Source of the DNA: Nannochloris sp. 'desiccata'
Lineage: Eukaryota > Chlorophyta > Trebouxiophyceae > Chlorellales > Chlorellaceae
Assembly (NCBI GenBank): GCA_019044685.2
Contig: JAGTXX020000006.1
Location: forward strand, 2,313,501 to 2,377,500
Reading direction: 5' to 3'
Length of the DNA stretch: 64,000 nucleotides
The notes beneath the pieces were generated by a model, which was not told where the DNA came from, did not search any database, and worked only from the letters and a program-made list of their open reading frames with translations. The position numbers and the translations under genes are program-made. Positions 40,701 to 48,968 of this stretch are shown here, in pieces. Numbering within the stretch: the first letter of the stretch is position 1; each line of letters begins with the position of its first letter.

Positions 40701-43700
40701 CAGCAGCAACAGCTGCCAGCAGTACCTTCGCTACCTTTGCCCACCAGCGGGTGTGGATTGCGCCTCCCTCTAATGCGTTATTGCAACGTTTAGTGGCCTT
40801 TGCTGGCAGAGGATCTCGTCGTCAATTCGCGACAATTGAAGCGTCTTTGATTAATACCAGACTTTCTTTCTTAAGGGACCATGTTATTAATAGAACACCT
40901 CTCGTTCCAGCTGCTGTGTTTATTGAGGCTGCTACCGCTGTGGCAGGGTTGCTTTTCAACGCAACTAGTTTGGAAGATTCAATGCTTTCTTCCGTTGTGT
41001 TTGCGACACCTATGCTGTTAATTTCTGGCCAAAAACACAGTGCAGTTCCTAAAATATCTTGCACTGTGAATTTAGTAGCTAGCACCGTTGAAGTTGCTTC
41101 TCAGCAATTTAATCAAGATGCGGCTACTGGTGCTCCAGCACCACATCAACGAGCACATTTCTACGCTTCTTTAACACGAGTTAATGCAGTACATACTAGT
41201 GGGGTAGATACGAAACAACCAACTATCGTAGCTGCGCTCGTCGGCAACACAAAGGGTTCTGCCTCCCCAATCGGTAGCGGCAGCAATAAAATTAAACCGG
41301 CAGCTGCCATTATGGCTTCAGTAGCAGTCTCTATAGAGACAGAAAACTTCCAAGTTCATCCTGCTACAGCAGAAGCAGCTGTGCATTTATGTATGGCTCA
41401 CCCTGCTGCTCACGGCGCTGGTTTAAGAGTTGCTGCCAAGATGGATGCAGCGTCTCTCTCTGGCTCTGCTCTGACACCACAGACCTCTGCTTCTTCCTCT
41501 GGAGAAGTAAATAGTAGTGTCTGGGCACTCGGAATGCCTGGACAATCTGGAAAGTTGAATTCACACAGATTGTGTAGTGATGGTACTGTTCAGAATGCTG
41601 GTGGTGTACTGCCTTTATCTGCTCTGGAAGGAGTTCAGATGCGGCGGTTGGTTACTGAACGCCCAGCCATGCAACAACCAAGGTAAGTATGAAAAACTAT
41701 ATTGTTTTTGGGTCCTTTTGCGTTTTATATTAAAGTTTGTTTATCCTAGTACAGACCTGCACTTTGTAGTTCAAAGAAACCGAAACTAAACTTCTCTTGA
41801 CCCATTTTTTGCTGCAGGACGCCTCGCTCACCTGGTGGTATGGTTCTTACCCCTCGCAGTCCTCACACCCCTATCTTCTTATACGGAAACAACGGGGAAG
41901 CATTCAACCCAAGCTGGAATGAGTATGCAATTGGCACTGGTGGTGGTGCTGGTCACTTCAGTTATGAAGTACTCGCCTCCCCTGGTGGTGACGGTACCGC
42001 TCCCGCGTTCTTCGATGAAGAAACTTTGCGTCTTCTCGTCGCAGATTCCGTTCAAGCCATTATTGGAAATCCTATTCCCAGTGATCAACCCTTGATGGAA
42101 GCTGGAATTGATTCTTTAGGCGCCACTGAGTTGCAACAGAAGCTGGCTGATGGACTTGGTATTGAGTTGCCTTCGACCCTGGTCTTTGATTACCCTACTG
42201 TTGATGCAATGACTGAATTCTTAGCTGCAAAAGTTGGTGGAGCTACTGCCCAAGTGTTATCTCCATTTGATACCTTTGGACATAGCTCATCCCAACTTGG
42301 TGCCGGTGCTTCTCAAGTCGGTGCAGCAATTGTTTCTGCTGCTGGAAGCACCTCACAAAACCCACTCCAAAACTGGATTTCTGGTGATGCTACAACGAGA
42401 GTTCCATTTACACGCTGGGATGCTGATTCTGCAGCGTTGAACGACAACGGAGATGGCACTTTAGCTGCACAATTTGGAGTTTTCATGCCAAATGTAGAAA
42501 ATTTTGACGCTGAAACTTTTGGTGTTATGCGCACAGAAGCATTTGGAATGGATCCTCAACAGCGTTTGCTTTTACACACATCTTTTGAAGCAATGGCATC
42601 TGGGGGAGGGCATAGTCTCCTCTCTGGTCGCCCTGTTGGCTCCTTTGTTGGCATTGCTGCCACTGACTACGAGTCGTTGAGCCATCGTAGTGGCGTTCCT
42701 ATCAGCTCCTTCTCCTTTACTGCTGCTTCTCCTAGCGTTGCAAGTGGTCGTTTAGCCTATATCTTTGGTCTCCGTGGGCCTGCTGTGAGTGTTGACACCG
42801 CCTGCTCTGCTTCTCTTGTTGCAGCGCACATGGCGTGCTCCGCGTTCAAAGAATCACACATAGAAGCAGCGATTGCAGCAGGTGTTTTACTTTGCTTGGT
42901 GCCAGAATCTACAATGATGCTGGTAAGGGCAACTATGATTAGTCCTGAAGGTCGATCAAAGACACTTGATGCTTCAGCTGATGGCTATGTGCGTGGAGAG
43001 GCCTGCAGAGCTTTACTTCTCAAGCCCATGTCACGCCTTGCTGATGCTCAAACACAGCCTGTTGGTATTATTCTCGGCTCTGCTGTAAATACCAATGGCC
43101 GTGCGAGTTCTTTAACCGCGCCAAACGGTCCTGCACAGCAAATGTTGCTGCGTGAAGCGTGGTATGTAGGTGGTGTGCGACCTACTGATGTGCATGGCTT
43201 GCAAATGCATAGCAATGGCACTGCTTTAGGTGATCCTATTGAAGTTGGAGCGCTCTCTGCTGTCGCTTTAGAAGGAAACCAACGTAATGGTGCTGGTACT
43301 GCACCACTTCCATTCGTGTTCTCTACTGTCAAGGGCTACACTGGGCACCAAGAATCCGCTGCTGGCGCAGTCGGTTTAATGGAAGCAGCACAACTTGTGC
43401 AACTGCAAGCTGTAGCTCCTGCGTTGCATTTGAGGAATCTCAATCCCCATGTGCACGGCAGTTTAGCTCATCACCCGGTTTCTATTGCCCGCGGTGGGCC
43501 GTATGCTGTACCTTCTAAACAGCAAGATGGAAGATTACTTATTGGTGTCAGTTCTTTTGGCGCTCAAGGTACAAACGCTCACGCTCTTGTTTCTGGCAGT
43601 GGTGCACCTGTGACGTTAGATTCTTTGACGACAGTTCTTCCTCTTGTCTGGCGTTCTTCACGCTGCTGGGTCGCACCACGCATCCAATCTCTTTTTGCTG

Positions 43701-46700
43701 CTGCGTTTATCCGCAAACGCACGAAGAAGGCAAGTGGAAGAGGTGTTGTAGTATTTGAAGTTGACTTGGCCTCTGCAAGATTAGCCGACTTTTGGCAATA
43801 TGGAGTCTCTAAAAGACAATGTTTACCTTCGTCTGTGCTCGTATCAATGGCAGCATCCGCTCCAGTGATGCTCAACACTGAAGAAAACAACTCGCAGCAG
43901 CAAATTGTTGGGGCTTTATTGGCGACCACCTTGCCTGCTCCACTGCTGCTGCCAACTCTCCGCAGAAATGGTGGACCCAGCAGCGCTGCTTCTGGTGCTG
44001 GCACTATTGCATCGCTGACTGTGAAGCCTGCGCTTGCCTCTGCAGAAATTATTTTTGCGCAGCAAAAGGTTCTTACCTGCAAGCTTGGTAGCTTTAAAGT
44101 AGACTTTACTTCTACCTCTTCCTCTACCGCGGTTGCTGGTTCAGCTTCTTTATCTTCGTCTCTCAGAAGTCTTGTTGCAGCTACAGCATCCCGTGCAGTT
44201 GAATATGCAGCAAGTCTTTCTCCTACAGCACCCAGTGCAAGCTTTTTCAGCTCTACTGCAGCTCCATTAGATCCTGCAGCAGCTGCTGGGTATGCTTTGC
44301 ATCCAGCACTTTTAGATTCGGCGATTTCTCAGTCTGCGCTGGGCTTGACTGCAACTGCTACCTCGCCACCTACTTGGCTCCGCAGCATTGCTACTCTTGT
44401 CCTTCCTGGTAGTGTTCCCTCTTCAGGAAAAGATTCTCAAATCTCGTCCTATCTTGGCGCTACTTCTAGAGAACGCGATGGGTGGGCTATTGGCTCTGCT
44501 TCCCTTCTTTTACCTTCGAACGATAACGGTGCTGCTCTTGCAGTGCACGTGGTTGATTTGGTGGTCGGTGAGCACAACTTACCCCCCACCTCTCCTGGCC
44601 CTTACGCTCTCACTACCCCTCTCTCTGCGACTGGTTCTCACGCTCGTGGTGAAATTGAAGAAGCAGGCGATGATCTGGACGCTGCTGGTGCAGAAGCAGG
44701 AGAAGATGGTCATTTACCTCCAGACCACCCTCTTCTCGCCATGGCTGAAGAAGAACGCATGCTTCACTTGCAAGCTCAAGTTATGACTGAAGTGCGCAAC
44801 GTAGTCGGCCATCCAATCCACCCAGAAGAGCCTCTCATGTCTTCTGGCCTCGATTCTCGCGGCGGTATGGAATTAAGAAGAACTTTAGCAACAGCTTTAG
44901 GTATGCAATTACCTGTAACGTTGTTGTATGATTACCAAAGCATTGATGAAATCGTAGAGTATATCAACTCTGTTGTGATAGAATCTGCTGCTATGTCTGC
45001 TGGTGAGCATGGTACTGCTCGTGTTGGTACTGGAGGTGACGACGATGATGATGACTCAGATTACGAAAGTGACTATAACCGTGGTACTGCTGGTGCCTCT
45101 AGAGGAGGAAATGGTCCTTTACTTGTTTCTGCTACTCAAAATCAACCTCAAGTGTCCAAGCTTCTCAAGACGCTGCGTCCTTCTCCCGCCGAGAGGCCAT
45201 TGTTCTTGGCTGCTCCTGGTGTGGCGAATGCACAATCAGCGTATTTCTCGTTCTCTACTTTCTTGCAATGGAGCACACAACCAATCTATGTGTTGGATAA
45301 AGATAACGATTTAGATTTGTTTGCTCTTGCGCGCCAAAATGCAGCTGATATCGTTGCTGTCTGCCCTGAAGGCCCCTACTTGATTGGCGGGCACTCGTAC
45401 GGTGGAGCTGTTGCTGTGGAGATAGCCATGGTTTTGGAAAGCTGGGGCAAAGAAGTCGGCCTTGTCTTGGTAAGTATATTTTTGTTGATTCTCTCACAAC
45501 GAGGGAGTGCATTCTTTTAAAGCCTTGTATACTAAAATATTTCTATTGTTACTATAAATTTACTCTAATTTTCTGCTAAAATTTCATAATTTCCCTATTA
45601 AAATGTTTATATTTATTTTCTCTCTCGTTTTTACAGATTATGGACACCCCGTTGACGGAACAAATTCGTCCCGGTCAACCTCAAGCCACCGAAGCTACCG
45701 ATGAAGACTGCTTGGAACTGATGGAAATGATTCTTGGTGCTCTCGGCCGTGATGCATTAGGTATGGGCTCTTCTATTGCTCATCCTAAAGAAAGTGACGA
45801 ATGGAAAAATATGACGGTAAGATTATTTTGTTGACAAACACAATTATTAATGTCTACTCTCTTGCTTTCAATCAGCATATTAAGTCTTTTTCTAAGTGTG
45901 AATCTCTAATTAATAATGAGTCCATTATTTTTACTGACAGATGGACCAACGTTTCGAGTTCTTTGCGCCTATCTGGCGTGTTATGCGGGATAACAACATG
46001 ACTGCCGCTGAAGTCAAAGAACAAGTATCCTACGTGGCATTGGTCACTAAACAAGCATCTCAAGTCTCTGATCTTCGTGGACATAACTACACAGCTCCCA
46101 GGGTCAAATCCCCCGTCGTCTATTTCCGTGGATTCACACCGGGTGTGTGTACTTACTTTGATGACAGAAAAGGACCATTGGTACCAAATCCACATGGGGC
46201 TTGCTGGTACACTCGATGTGACGATCTGCGCGTGGTTGACGTTCCTGGAGATCATTTCTCATTGCTTCGACAAGATATTGAAGATATGAATGTGCTGGTG
46301 ACTGCTTTGAAAATGGTTTTAGCACCGTTTGGCTGGGCAGAGACGCTCAAAAGGGAAGATAAACCTGCTTATGAGGTTTCTTCCGAAGAGATTCAAGATA
46401 TCGATGCCTACTTACGTAAAATGGGTGTCAAAGACCCGTCATTACGACAGCGGTTAGAAACAGCAATGCCGTATGCATCTGCTGATGGAGTCGATTCCGC
46501 TTTAGCTGCTGCAGCCAGTGGGCCCACACAAGCGGTCGTGCCAATAAACGCACCTGCCAAACAACAAGCTACTCACCAAAACATCCATGATGGTAGTGAT
46601 AATGCACCTTGTTTGGTAGTATGCTGTGATGCAAATGGTACTTTAGGTGGTTTAGAAGATATTCTGGGCTCTTTAGATCTTCCTGTCTTTGTTGTCAGAG

Positions 46701-48559
46701 TTCCCGCAAATAACGAGGAGCTCTGGGAATCTGCAGACGTCCCTGAACTCGCTACCGTTGCGGTAAAATCATTACAACGCGCTTTACCACCTAGTGAACG
46801 GGAATTAATTTTGTCTGGAGTTGGTTTTGGTGGTATTTTAGCCCATGAGATTGCTTTACAAGTCGATGCAGTGTCTGATAGGGTGGCTGCATTTGCATTG
46901 TTTGAAGGGTGCCACGTAGTCACCAACCCAGCTAGTACGCTTAATTGGCTTTCTACCCGTGAACAACGTAACGAAATATGCCAAGCAGGTGCTGCAGTCT
47001 ACCCTGCCGTCGTTGCTGCAGAGGGCGCTGATGCTCCTTCGATCGACGCCTTTGTCGCTCGACTGGCCAGCATCAACGGATTTGAAGCTCAGTTAGACTA
47101 TGTCGCTTCATTTAAACCGAAAGAAGAGCCGAGTGTCTCATGGGACAACCGGATTGATGATGCTTTAGCTCGCTACGGCTATTTCAAAACTATCACTGAC
47201 AGTTATGCCCCTTCAGATGTCTTCCCTGGACAAACACTGGTCTTTGCTGATCCGCTGTGTGCCAGCGGAAATGGCCTTGCGCAAGGTGGGCCTGGTGGTG
47301 TTTGGAATACTATTAAGTTTTTAGTGCAACCAGCATCTATTCATGCGCTCTCTAGTCCTACTGGAACTGGAACAGCCTTGTCGCCGTCAGCGCAAAGAGC
47401 AGTTGCTTCGGTGGCTGCTTCTCTTAGTCAGCACCTGCGTGCGTCTGTTCGTCGCCGTGCCCAAGACGAAGCTCGTGCTATTGGACCCAGTGCACTTAGT
47501 TTAATGTCCCCACGTACAGCAACAGATGGCGAAAGCTCTCTCGCCACCAGACCTTCTCAGCAACACACTCCGCAAACTAATGTTACAAATAGCAACAACA
47601 ATCAGTTTACCGCCGACTCCCCTGCCAGCACTGTGTGCTTAATTTTACCATTAAACAGACTTTGTCCTGAACGGCGGTACATCTTACGCCGTGCAGGAAG
47701 GGTATTAGGCGGCACTCCGCGTCAATTAAGTAGCTCTTCTACCCCGATTACCCGGTTACCTCTCTGGATGATCCACACTGAAAGAGGAGATCTGAGCGGG
47801 GCTCAAAAGGAGCTGGCAACAGGGCTTCCAATGCCGTGCTATGGTCTTGGAATGGGTGCAGATGCCGATCAATGCAGTTCTATTTACGAATTAGCAGCTG
47901 CATATTGCTCTGCAGTATTAGAAATGCAGCCTACAGGACCTTATTTATTGATGGGTACGAGTGTAATTGGTGCAGTGATTGCTCACGCCATGGCGGTTAA
48001 TTTGGAAGCATCAGGTCGCCCCGTAGCATTAATTATCCTTGATGGATGCATCGGCACCCCTTCTGTACCCTTACACGACTCCACCTGGTACGCGTTATTC
48101 TATTTACTCAGAGAAATAGGCTCTCTAAAAGGCGCGATGGGCGAGTTTGTCGATTTTGTTCGGGGTGCTGGATCGCCATCGCAGCAACTGAAACAAATTA
48201 GCTCATTCAAGCCTGTAGAGTTGGGAGTTCCTCCTGAAGCGTGGGATGCAGCGGTGTATGCTACCTTAGACCGTTCTGCAGCCTTGAAACGTTTGTTACG
48301 GGTTGGCACGAGCGGAGATGGTGCCTTGGCGCCAAAAGAGGCGTTTACAGGCCCATCAGCAATGGTGGTACCTCGGGATAGACTAGGAAGAGCCTTTGTT
48401 GAAGCGTCTCGCCCGCATTTAGCTGCTGGAGAAGATGGCGTTGTGGTTATTCCACTGGAAGCTAGGCATACTGAAGCGTTGTTGAGCCCGGGAGCGAGGG
48501 CAGCGGCAACGGCTGGAGTAGCTTCTGCTGTTGCGACATTGTTGGAACGTCTTGGTTAG
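1..48559 (+). CDS. Giant AT-less modular type I polyketide synthase, 3' part (10 modules plus triple thioesterase)
   Basis: Multi-exon gene, open at the left edge. Exons: 1-3683, 3775-5112, 5254-13566, 13650-15152, 15265-20241, 20363-22939, 23056-29191, 29343-34071, 34155-35246, 35342-40395, 40497-41682, 41818-45469, 45637-45816, 45941-48559. All 13 introns are GT-AG and 83-167 bp. Joined from position 3, the frame runs without a stop for 15,678 residues to TAG at 48557-48559. Every junction restores a conserved domain motif, for example GVFV|G in KS and LQ|AVFHSGG in KR. It assembles a polyketide stepwise: KS condenses, KR/DH/ER reduce, ACP carries, TE releases. Counts in the window: 10 KS (first partial), 10 DH positions (6 intact), 6 ER, 8 KR, 13 ACP-like (12 with the pantetheine Ser), 3 TE-like, 0 AT. 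Green algae are known to carry giant modular PKSs such as Chlamydomonas PKS1. The 5' end, loading module and promoter lie outside. Confidence 0.93.
2235..3613 (+). repeat. Near-identical ER-KR tract, copy in module 1
   Basis: Matches 17719-19097 without a gap over 1,379 bp. By eye I count about 22-24 differences (about 98% identity), far above the general similarity between modules. Similarity drops sharply at both ends. Confidence 0.9.
4792..9579 (+). other. PKS module 2 (KS-DH-KR-ACP-ACP-dead ACP)
   Basis: KS about 4792-6230, interrupted by intron 5113-5253, with active Cys codon 5410-5412 in ETACSSSI, then HGTGT and TGHAEAG. DH about 6280-7130 keeps the catalytic His and Asp (VFDCCLQLG), but the Gly of HxxxGxxxxP is Asp (codon 6418-6420), so activity is uncertain. 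There is no ER; a pseudo-KR linker leads straight to KR at about 7720-8480, with [17 protein letters not shown] and QTNYAAAN. Three ACP-like domains follow. The first two (about 8680-8890 and 8955-9170) have [10 protein letters not shown]. In the third (about 9235-9450) the pantetheine Ser position is Ile (GVDIG, codon 9331-9333), so it cannot be loaded. Predicted product is an alkene, or a hydroxyl if DH is inactive. Confidence 0.88.
9580..14825 (+). other. PKS module 3 (KS-DH-ER-KR-ACP)
   Basis: KS about 9580-10860 with Cys codon 10096-10098 (DTACSSSL), [10 protein letters not shown] and [11 protein letters not shown] about 10900-11745 is intact ([13 protein letters not shown]; Asp in VLDNCLQLG). 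ER about 12340-13260 and KR about 13310-14160 follow, with intron 13567-13649 inside KR just before [12 protein letters not shown] has [17 protein letters not shown] and QANYAAAN. A basic and alanine-rich linker (about 14280-14400) precedes a single ACP (about 14412-14620, [10 protein letters not shown]). Predicted outcome is full reduction. ER bases 12741-13157 are about 99% identical to module 4. Confidence 0.9.
12741..13157 (+). repeat. ER tract in module 3 shared with module 4
   Basis: Matches 18105-18521 over 417 bp with about four differences. It is also closely related to the matching part of module 1 (2621-3037), but carries the module 4 variants, for example in the GGVG codons and around SRDTMF. 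Confidence 0.87.
14826..19902 (+). other. PKS module 4 (KS-DH-ER-KR-ACP)
   Basis: KS about 14826-16225, interrupted by intron 15153-15264 at the same codon as in module 2, with Cys codon 15418-15420, [10 protein letters not shown] and LGHAEPAAG. The usual NQDGRSS reads NQGGRSS here. DH about 16300-17130 is intact ([13 protein letters not shown]; Asp in LDNCLQLG). ER about 17710-18640 and KR about 18670-19440 ([25 protein letters not shown]) are followed by one ACP (about 19548-19760, [10 protein letters not shown]). Predicted outcome is full reduction. Bases 17719-19097 are a recent copy of module 1 sequence with an internal patch matching module 3. Confidence 0.9.
17719..19097 (+). repeat. 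Near-identical ER-KR tract, copy in module 4
   Basis: Partner of 2235-3613 at a constant offset of 15,484 bp. Most differences from module 1 cluster in its central part (18105-18521), where it shares the variants of module 3 instead. The copy is therefore a mosaic, as expected from repeated gene conversion. Confidence 0.9.
19903..23916 (+). other. PKS module 5 (KS-degenerate DH-KR-ACP)
   Basis: KS about 19903-21280, interrupted by intron 20242-20362, with Cys codon 20489-20491, [10 protein letters not shown] and MGHSEPAAG. The DH position (about 21320-22080) has lost both the HxxxGxxxxP signature and the catalytic Asp, so I call it a dead structural remnant. There is no ER. KR (about 22625-23490, intron 22940-23055) keeps Ser in FSSVAALLG and Tyr in QTNYAAAN, but the last Gly of its nucleotide loop is Ala (GGSGVLAG, Ala codon 22664-22666). 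One ACP lies at about 23570-23775 ([10 protein letters not shown]). Predicted outcome is a mid-chain hydroxyl, or a ketone if KR is weak. Confidence 0.87.
23917..28896 (+). other. PKS module 6 (KS-DH-ER-KR-ACP)
   Basis: KS about 23917-25190 with Cys codon 24385-24387 in DTACSASL (Ala in place of the usual third Ser), [10 protein letters not shown] and [11 protein letters not shown] about 25230-26120 is intact ([13 protein letters not shown]; Asp in PFDCFLQLG). ER about 26690-27630 ([25 protein letters not shown]) and KR about 27675-28460 ([25 protein letters not shown]) precede one ACP at about 28565-28775. No intron interrupts the module until the very end of its exon. Predicted outcome is full reduction. 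Confidence 0.9.
28897..34045 (+). other. PKS module 7 (KS-DH-ER-KR-ACP)
   Basis: KS about 28897-30330, interrupted by intron 29192-29342 (phase 1), with Cys codon 29519-29521, [10 protein letters not shown] and [11 protein letters not shown] about 30380-31320 is intact: [11 protein letters not shown] and Asp in ILDGCLQLG, with a clear YGPAFRSL segment between them. ER about 31910-32860 and KR about 32890-33640 follow; KR has [17 protein letters not shown] and QLNYSGAN, and [10 protein letters not shown] where the other modules have [10 protein letters not shown]. One ACP lies at about 33750-33950 ([10 protein letters not shown]). Predicted outcome is full reduction. Confidence 0.9.
34046..39287 (+). 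other. PKS module 8 (divergent KS-DH-ER-KR-ACP)
   Basis: The KS (about 34046-35490, introns 34072-34154 and 35247-35341) differs from the others. It keeps a full-length N-terminal region ending in [10 protein letters not shown], has NTACSSSL (Cys codon 34636-34638), TGHLEGTAG, and ends [12 protein letters not shown] instead of the [12 protein letters not shown] of its siblings. That is nearer to canonical bacterial and fungal KS. DH about 35545-36530 is intact ([13 protein letters not shown]; Asp in VLDNCLQLG). ER about 37085-38020, KR about 38075-38870 ([25 protein letters not shown]) and one ACP about 38965-39180 follow. Predicted outcome is full reduction; it is the last reducing module. 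Confidence 0.89.
39288..42325 (+). other. PKS module 9 (KS-degenerate DH-ACP, non-reducing)
   Basis: KS about 39288-40680, interrupted by intron 40396-40496, has Cys codon 39759-39761, [10 protein letters not shown] and IGHTEAAAG. The DH position (about 40735-41660) still shows [12 protein letters not shown], but the Gly is Arg (codon 40892-40894) and the catalytic Asp region reads ATAEAAVHL, so Asp is replaced by Glu. Neither ER nor KR is present: only about 75 residues, rich in Pro and Gly, separate the DH remnant from the ACP (about 42020-42235, [10 protein letters not shown]). Intron 41683-41817 lies in that linker. Predicted outcome is an unreduced beta-keto group. Confidence 0.88.
42326..45159 (+). 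other. PKS module 10 (KS-degenerate DH-ACP, terminal non-reducing)
   Basis: KS about 42326-43600 keeps the Cys (codon 42803-42805, DTACSASL) and both His, but HGTGT is HSNGT and NQDGRSS is NTNGRAS. The DH remnant (about 43650-44570) has Tyr for the catalytic His (codon 43799-43801, [13 protein letters not shown]), while an Asp-like motif PALLDSAIS persists. No KR or ER. The ACP (about 44765-44985) has GLDSRGG instead of GLDSLGA, with the pantetheine Ser present. It is followed by an acidic linker with a run of Asp near 45040-45060, then the thioesterases. Predicted outcome is a second unreduced beta-keto extension. Confidence 0.88.
45160..46360 (+). other. PKS thioesterase domain 1 (apparently active)
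   Basis: Alpha/beta-hydrolase thioesterase of the type I PKS/NRPS class. The nucleophile elbow reads GGHSYGG with Ser codon 45395-45397, an Asp follows in IMDTPLTE at the start of the exon at 45637, and a His sits in PGDHFSLL near 46252. Introns 45470-45636 and 45817-45940 fall within the domain. With all three triad residues present, this is the most likely release domain, by hydrolysis or lactonisation. Confidence 0.85.
46361..47600 (+). other. PKS thioesterase-like domain 2 (nucleophile lost)
   Basis: A second hydrolase-like domain follows domain 1 directly. Its elbow reads SGVGFGG, so the catalytic Ser is Gly (codon 46823-46825), and the strand that should carry Asp reads ALFEGCH. The fold is inferred from the elbow followed by a helix of type GILAHEIA and from overall length. 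It is probably structural, or a remnant of tandem duplication. The tail (about 47390-47620) is basic, then rich in Ser, Thr and Asn, and resembles a linker. Confidence 0.7.
47601..48559 (+). other. PKS thioesterase-like domain 3 (C-terminal)
   Basis: The third hydrolase-like domain ends the protein. The elbow is MGTSVIGA, with Ser codon 47960-47962 but Ile at the second Gly of GxSxG. An Asp follows in ILDGCIG and a His in EARHTEALL near the C terminus, so a triad can be formed. It may be active, perhaps for proofreading or a second release step, but the altered elbow leaves this open. Confidence 0.7.
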
Positions 48560-48695
48560 AACAAGATTTTTTGTAGTTGATTTATTTTTTCTTATTTTCC
48601 CCAGTAAAATACCTGGATTTGTTGATTACTAGTATAGTATTCCATTGAATATCACCCCCTACTATTGAATTACTATAAGAATAATTATTGAAAAT

Positions 48696-48700
48696 TGTAA
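48696..48700 (+). terminator. Candidate poly(A) signal TGTAA of the PKS gene
   Basis: Lies 137 bp after the PKS stop in AT-rich sequence. TGTAA is the usual polyadenylation signal of many chlorophyte algae. Short motif, so only suggestive. Confidence 0.4.
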
Positions 48701-48786
48701 ATACCCTAAATAATAAGCAACTATGATAGAACTGATTGCTGCCCAGTCAGTCGGCTGAGTTTGTGAGTTGTGACCAATTTTTTTAG

Positions 48787-48791
48787 TTACA
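48787..48791 (-). terminator. Candidate poly(A) signal TGTAA of the psbR-like gene
   Basis: Reads TGTAA on the minus strand, about 180 bp after the psbR-like stop. Same reasoning as for the PKS signal. Confidence 0.38.
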
Positions 48792-48968
48792 AATGGGATC
48801 TAAGTAGCCCATGTAGATATGATATTAAACTTTACTTTTTTTTACTTACTTAAATGAAAGTTCTTCACATGAATCCTCTACCCTAAAATTAAACCAACAA
48901 ACAAACAAGTTGTGCTAGTTGCTGCTACTTTGGCAAAGCGTCACCAAAAACTTGCTGGCCGGATTCGC

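Larger units (their letters stand above)
48560..48968. other. Intergenic region between convergent PKS and psbR-like genes
   Basis: AT-rich, no coding frame recognised. It should contain both 3' UTRs. TGTAA motifs occur on the + strand at 48696-48700 and on the - strand at 48787-48791. Confidence 0.7.

Noticed and set aside
41683..42020. Hidden KR in module 9
   Set aside because: Only a short Pro/Gly-rich linker separates the DH remnant from the ACP, with no GGxGxxG loop and no Ser-Tyr pair.
660..44000. Acyltransferase domains between KS and DH
   Set aside because: The gaps are too short and no GHSxG motif occurs there; the only such elbow is in the terminal thioesterase at about 45386-45403.
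420..45500. Many antisense and out-of-frame open frames of 60-180 codons inside the PKS
   Set aside because: They overlap well-conserved sense domains, have unusual composition (rich in Ser, Cys, Arg, His or Leu) and recur at the same place in homologous modules, as expected for shadows of a conserved coding strand.
3684..45940. PKS split into separate genes at each interruption of the frame
   Set aside because: Each interruption is an AT-rich GT-AG intron of 83-167 bp, and exact joining restores a conserved motif in the middle of a KS, KR, linker or TE domain.
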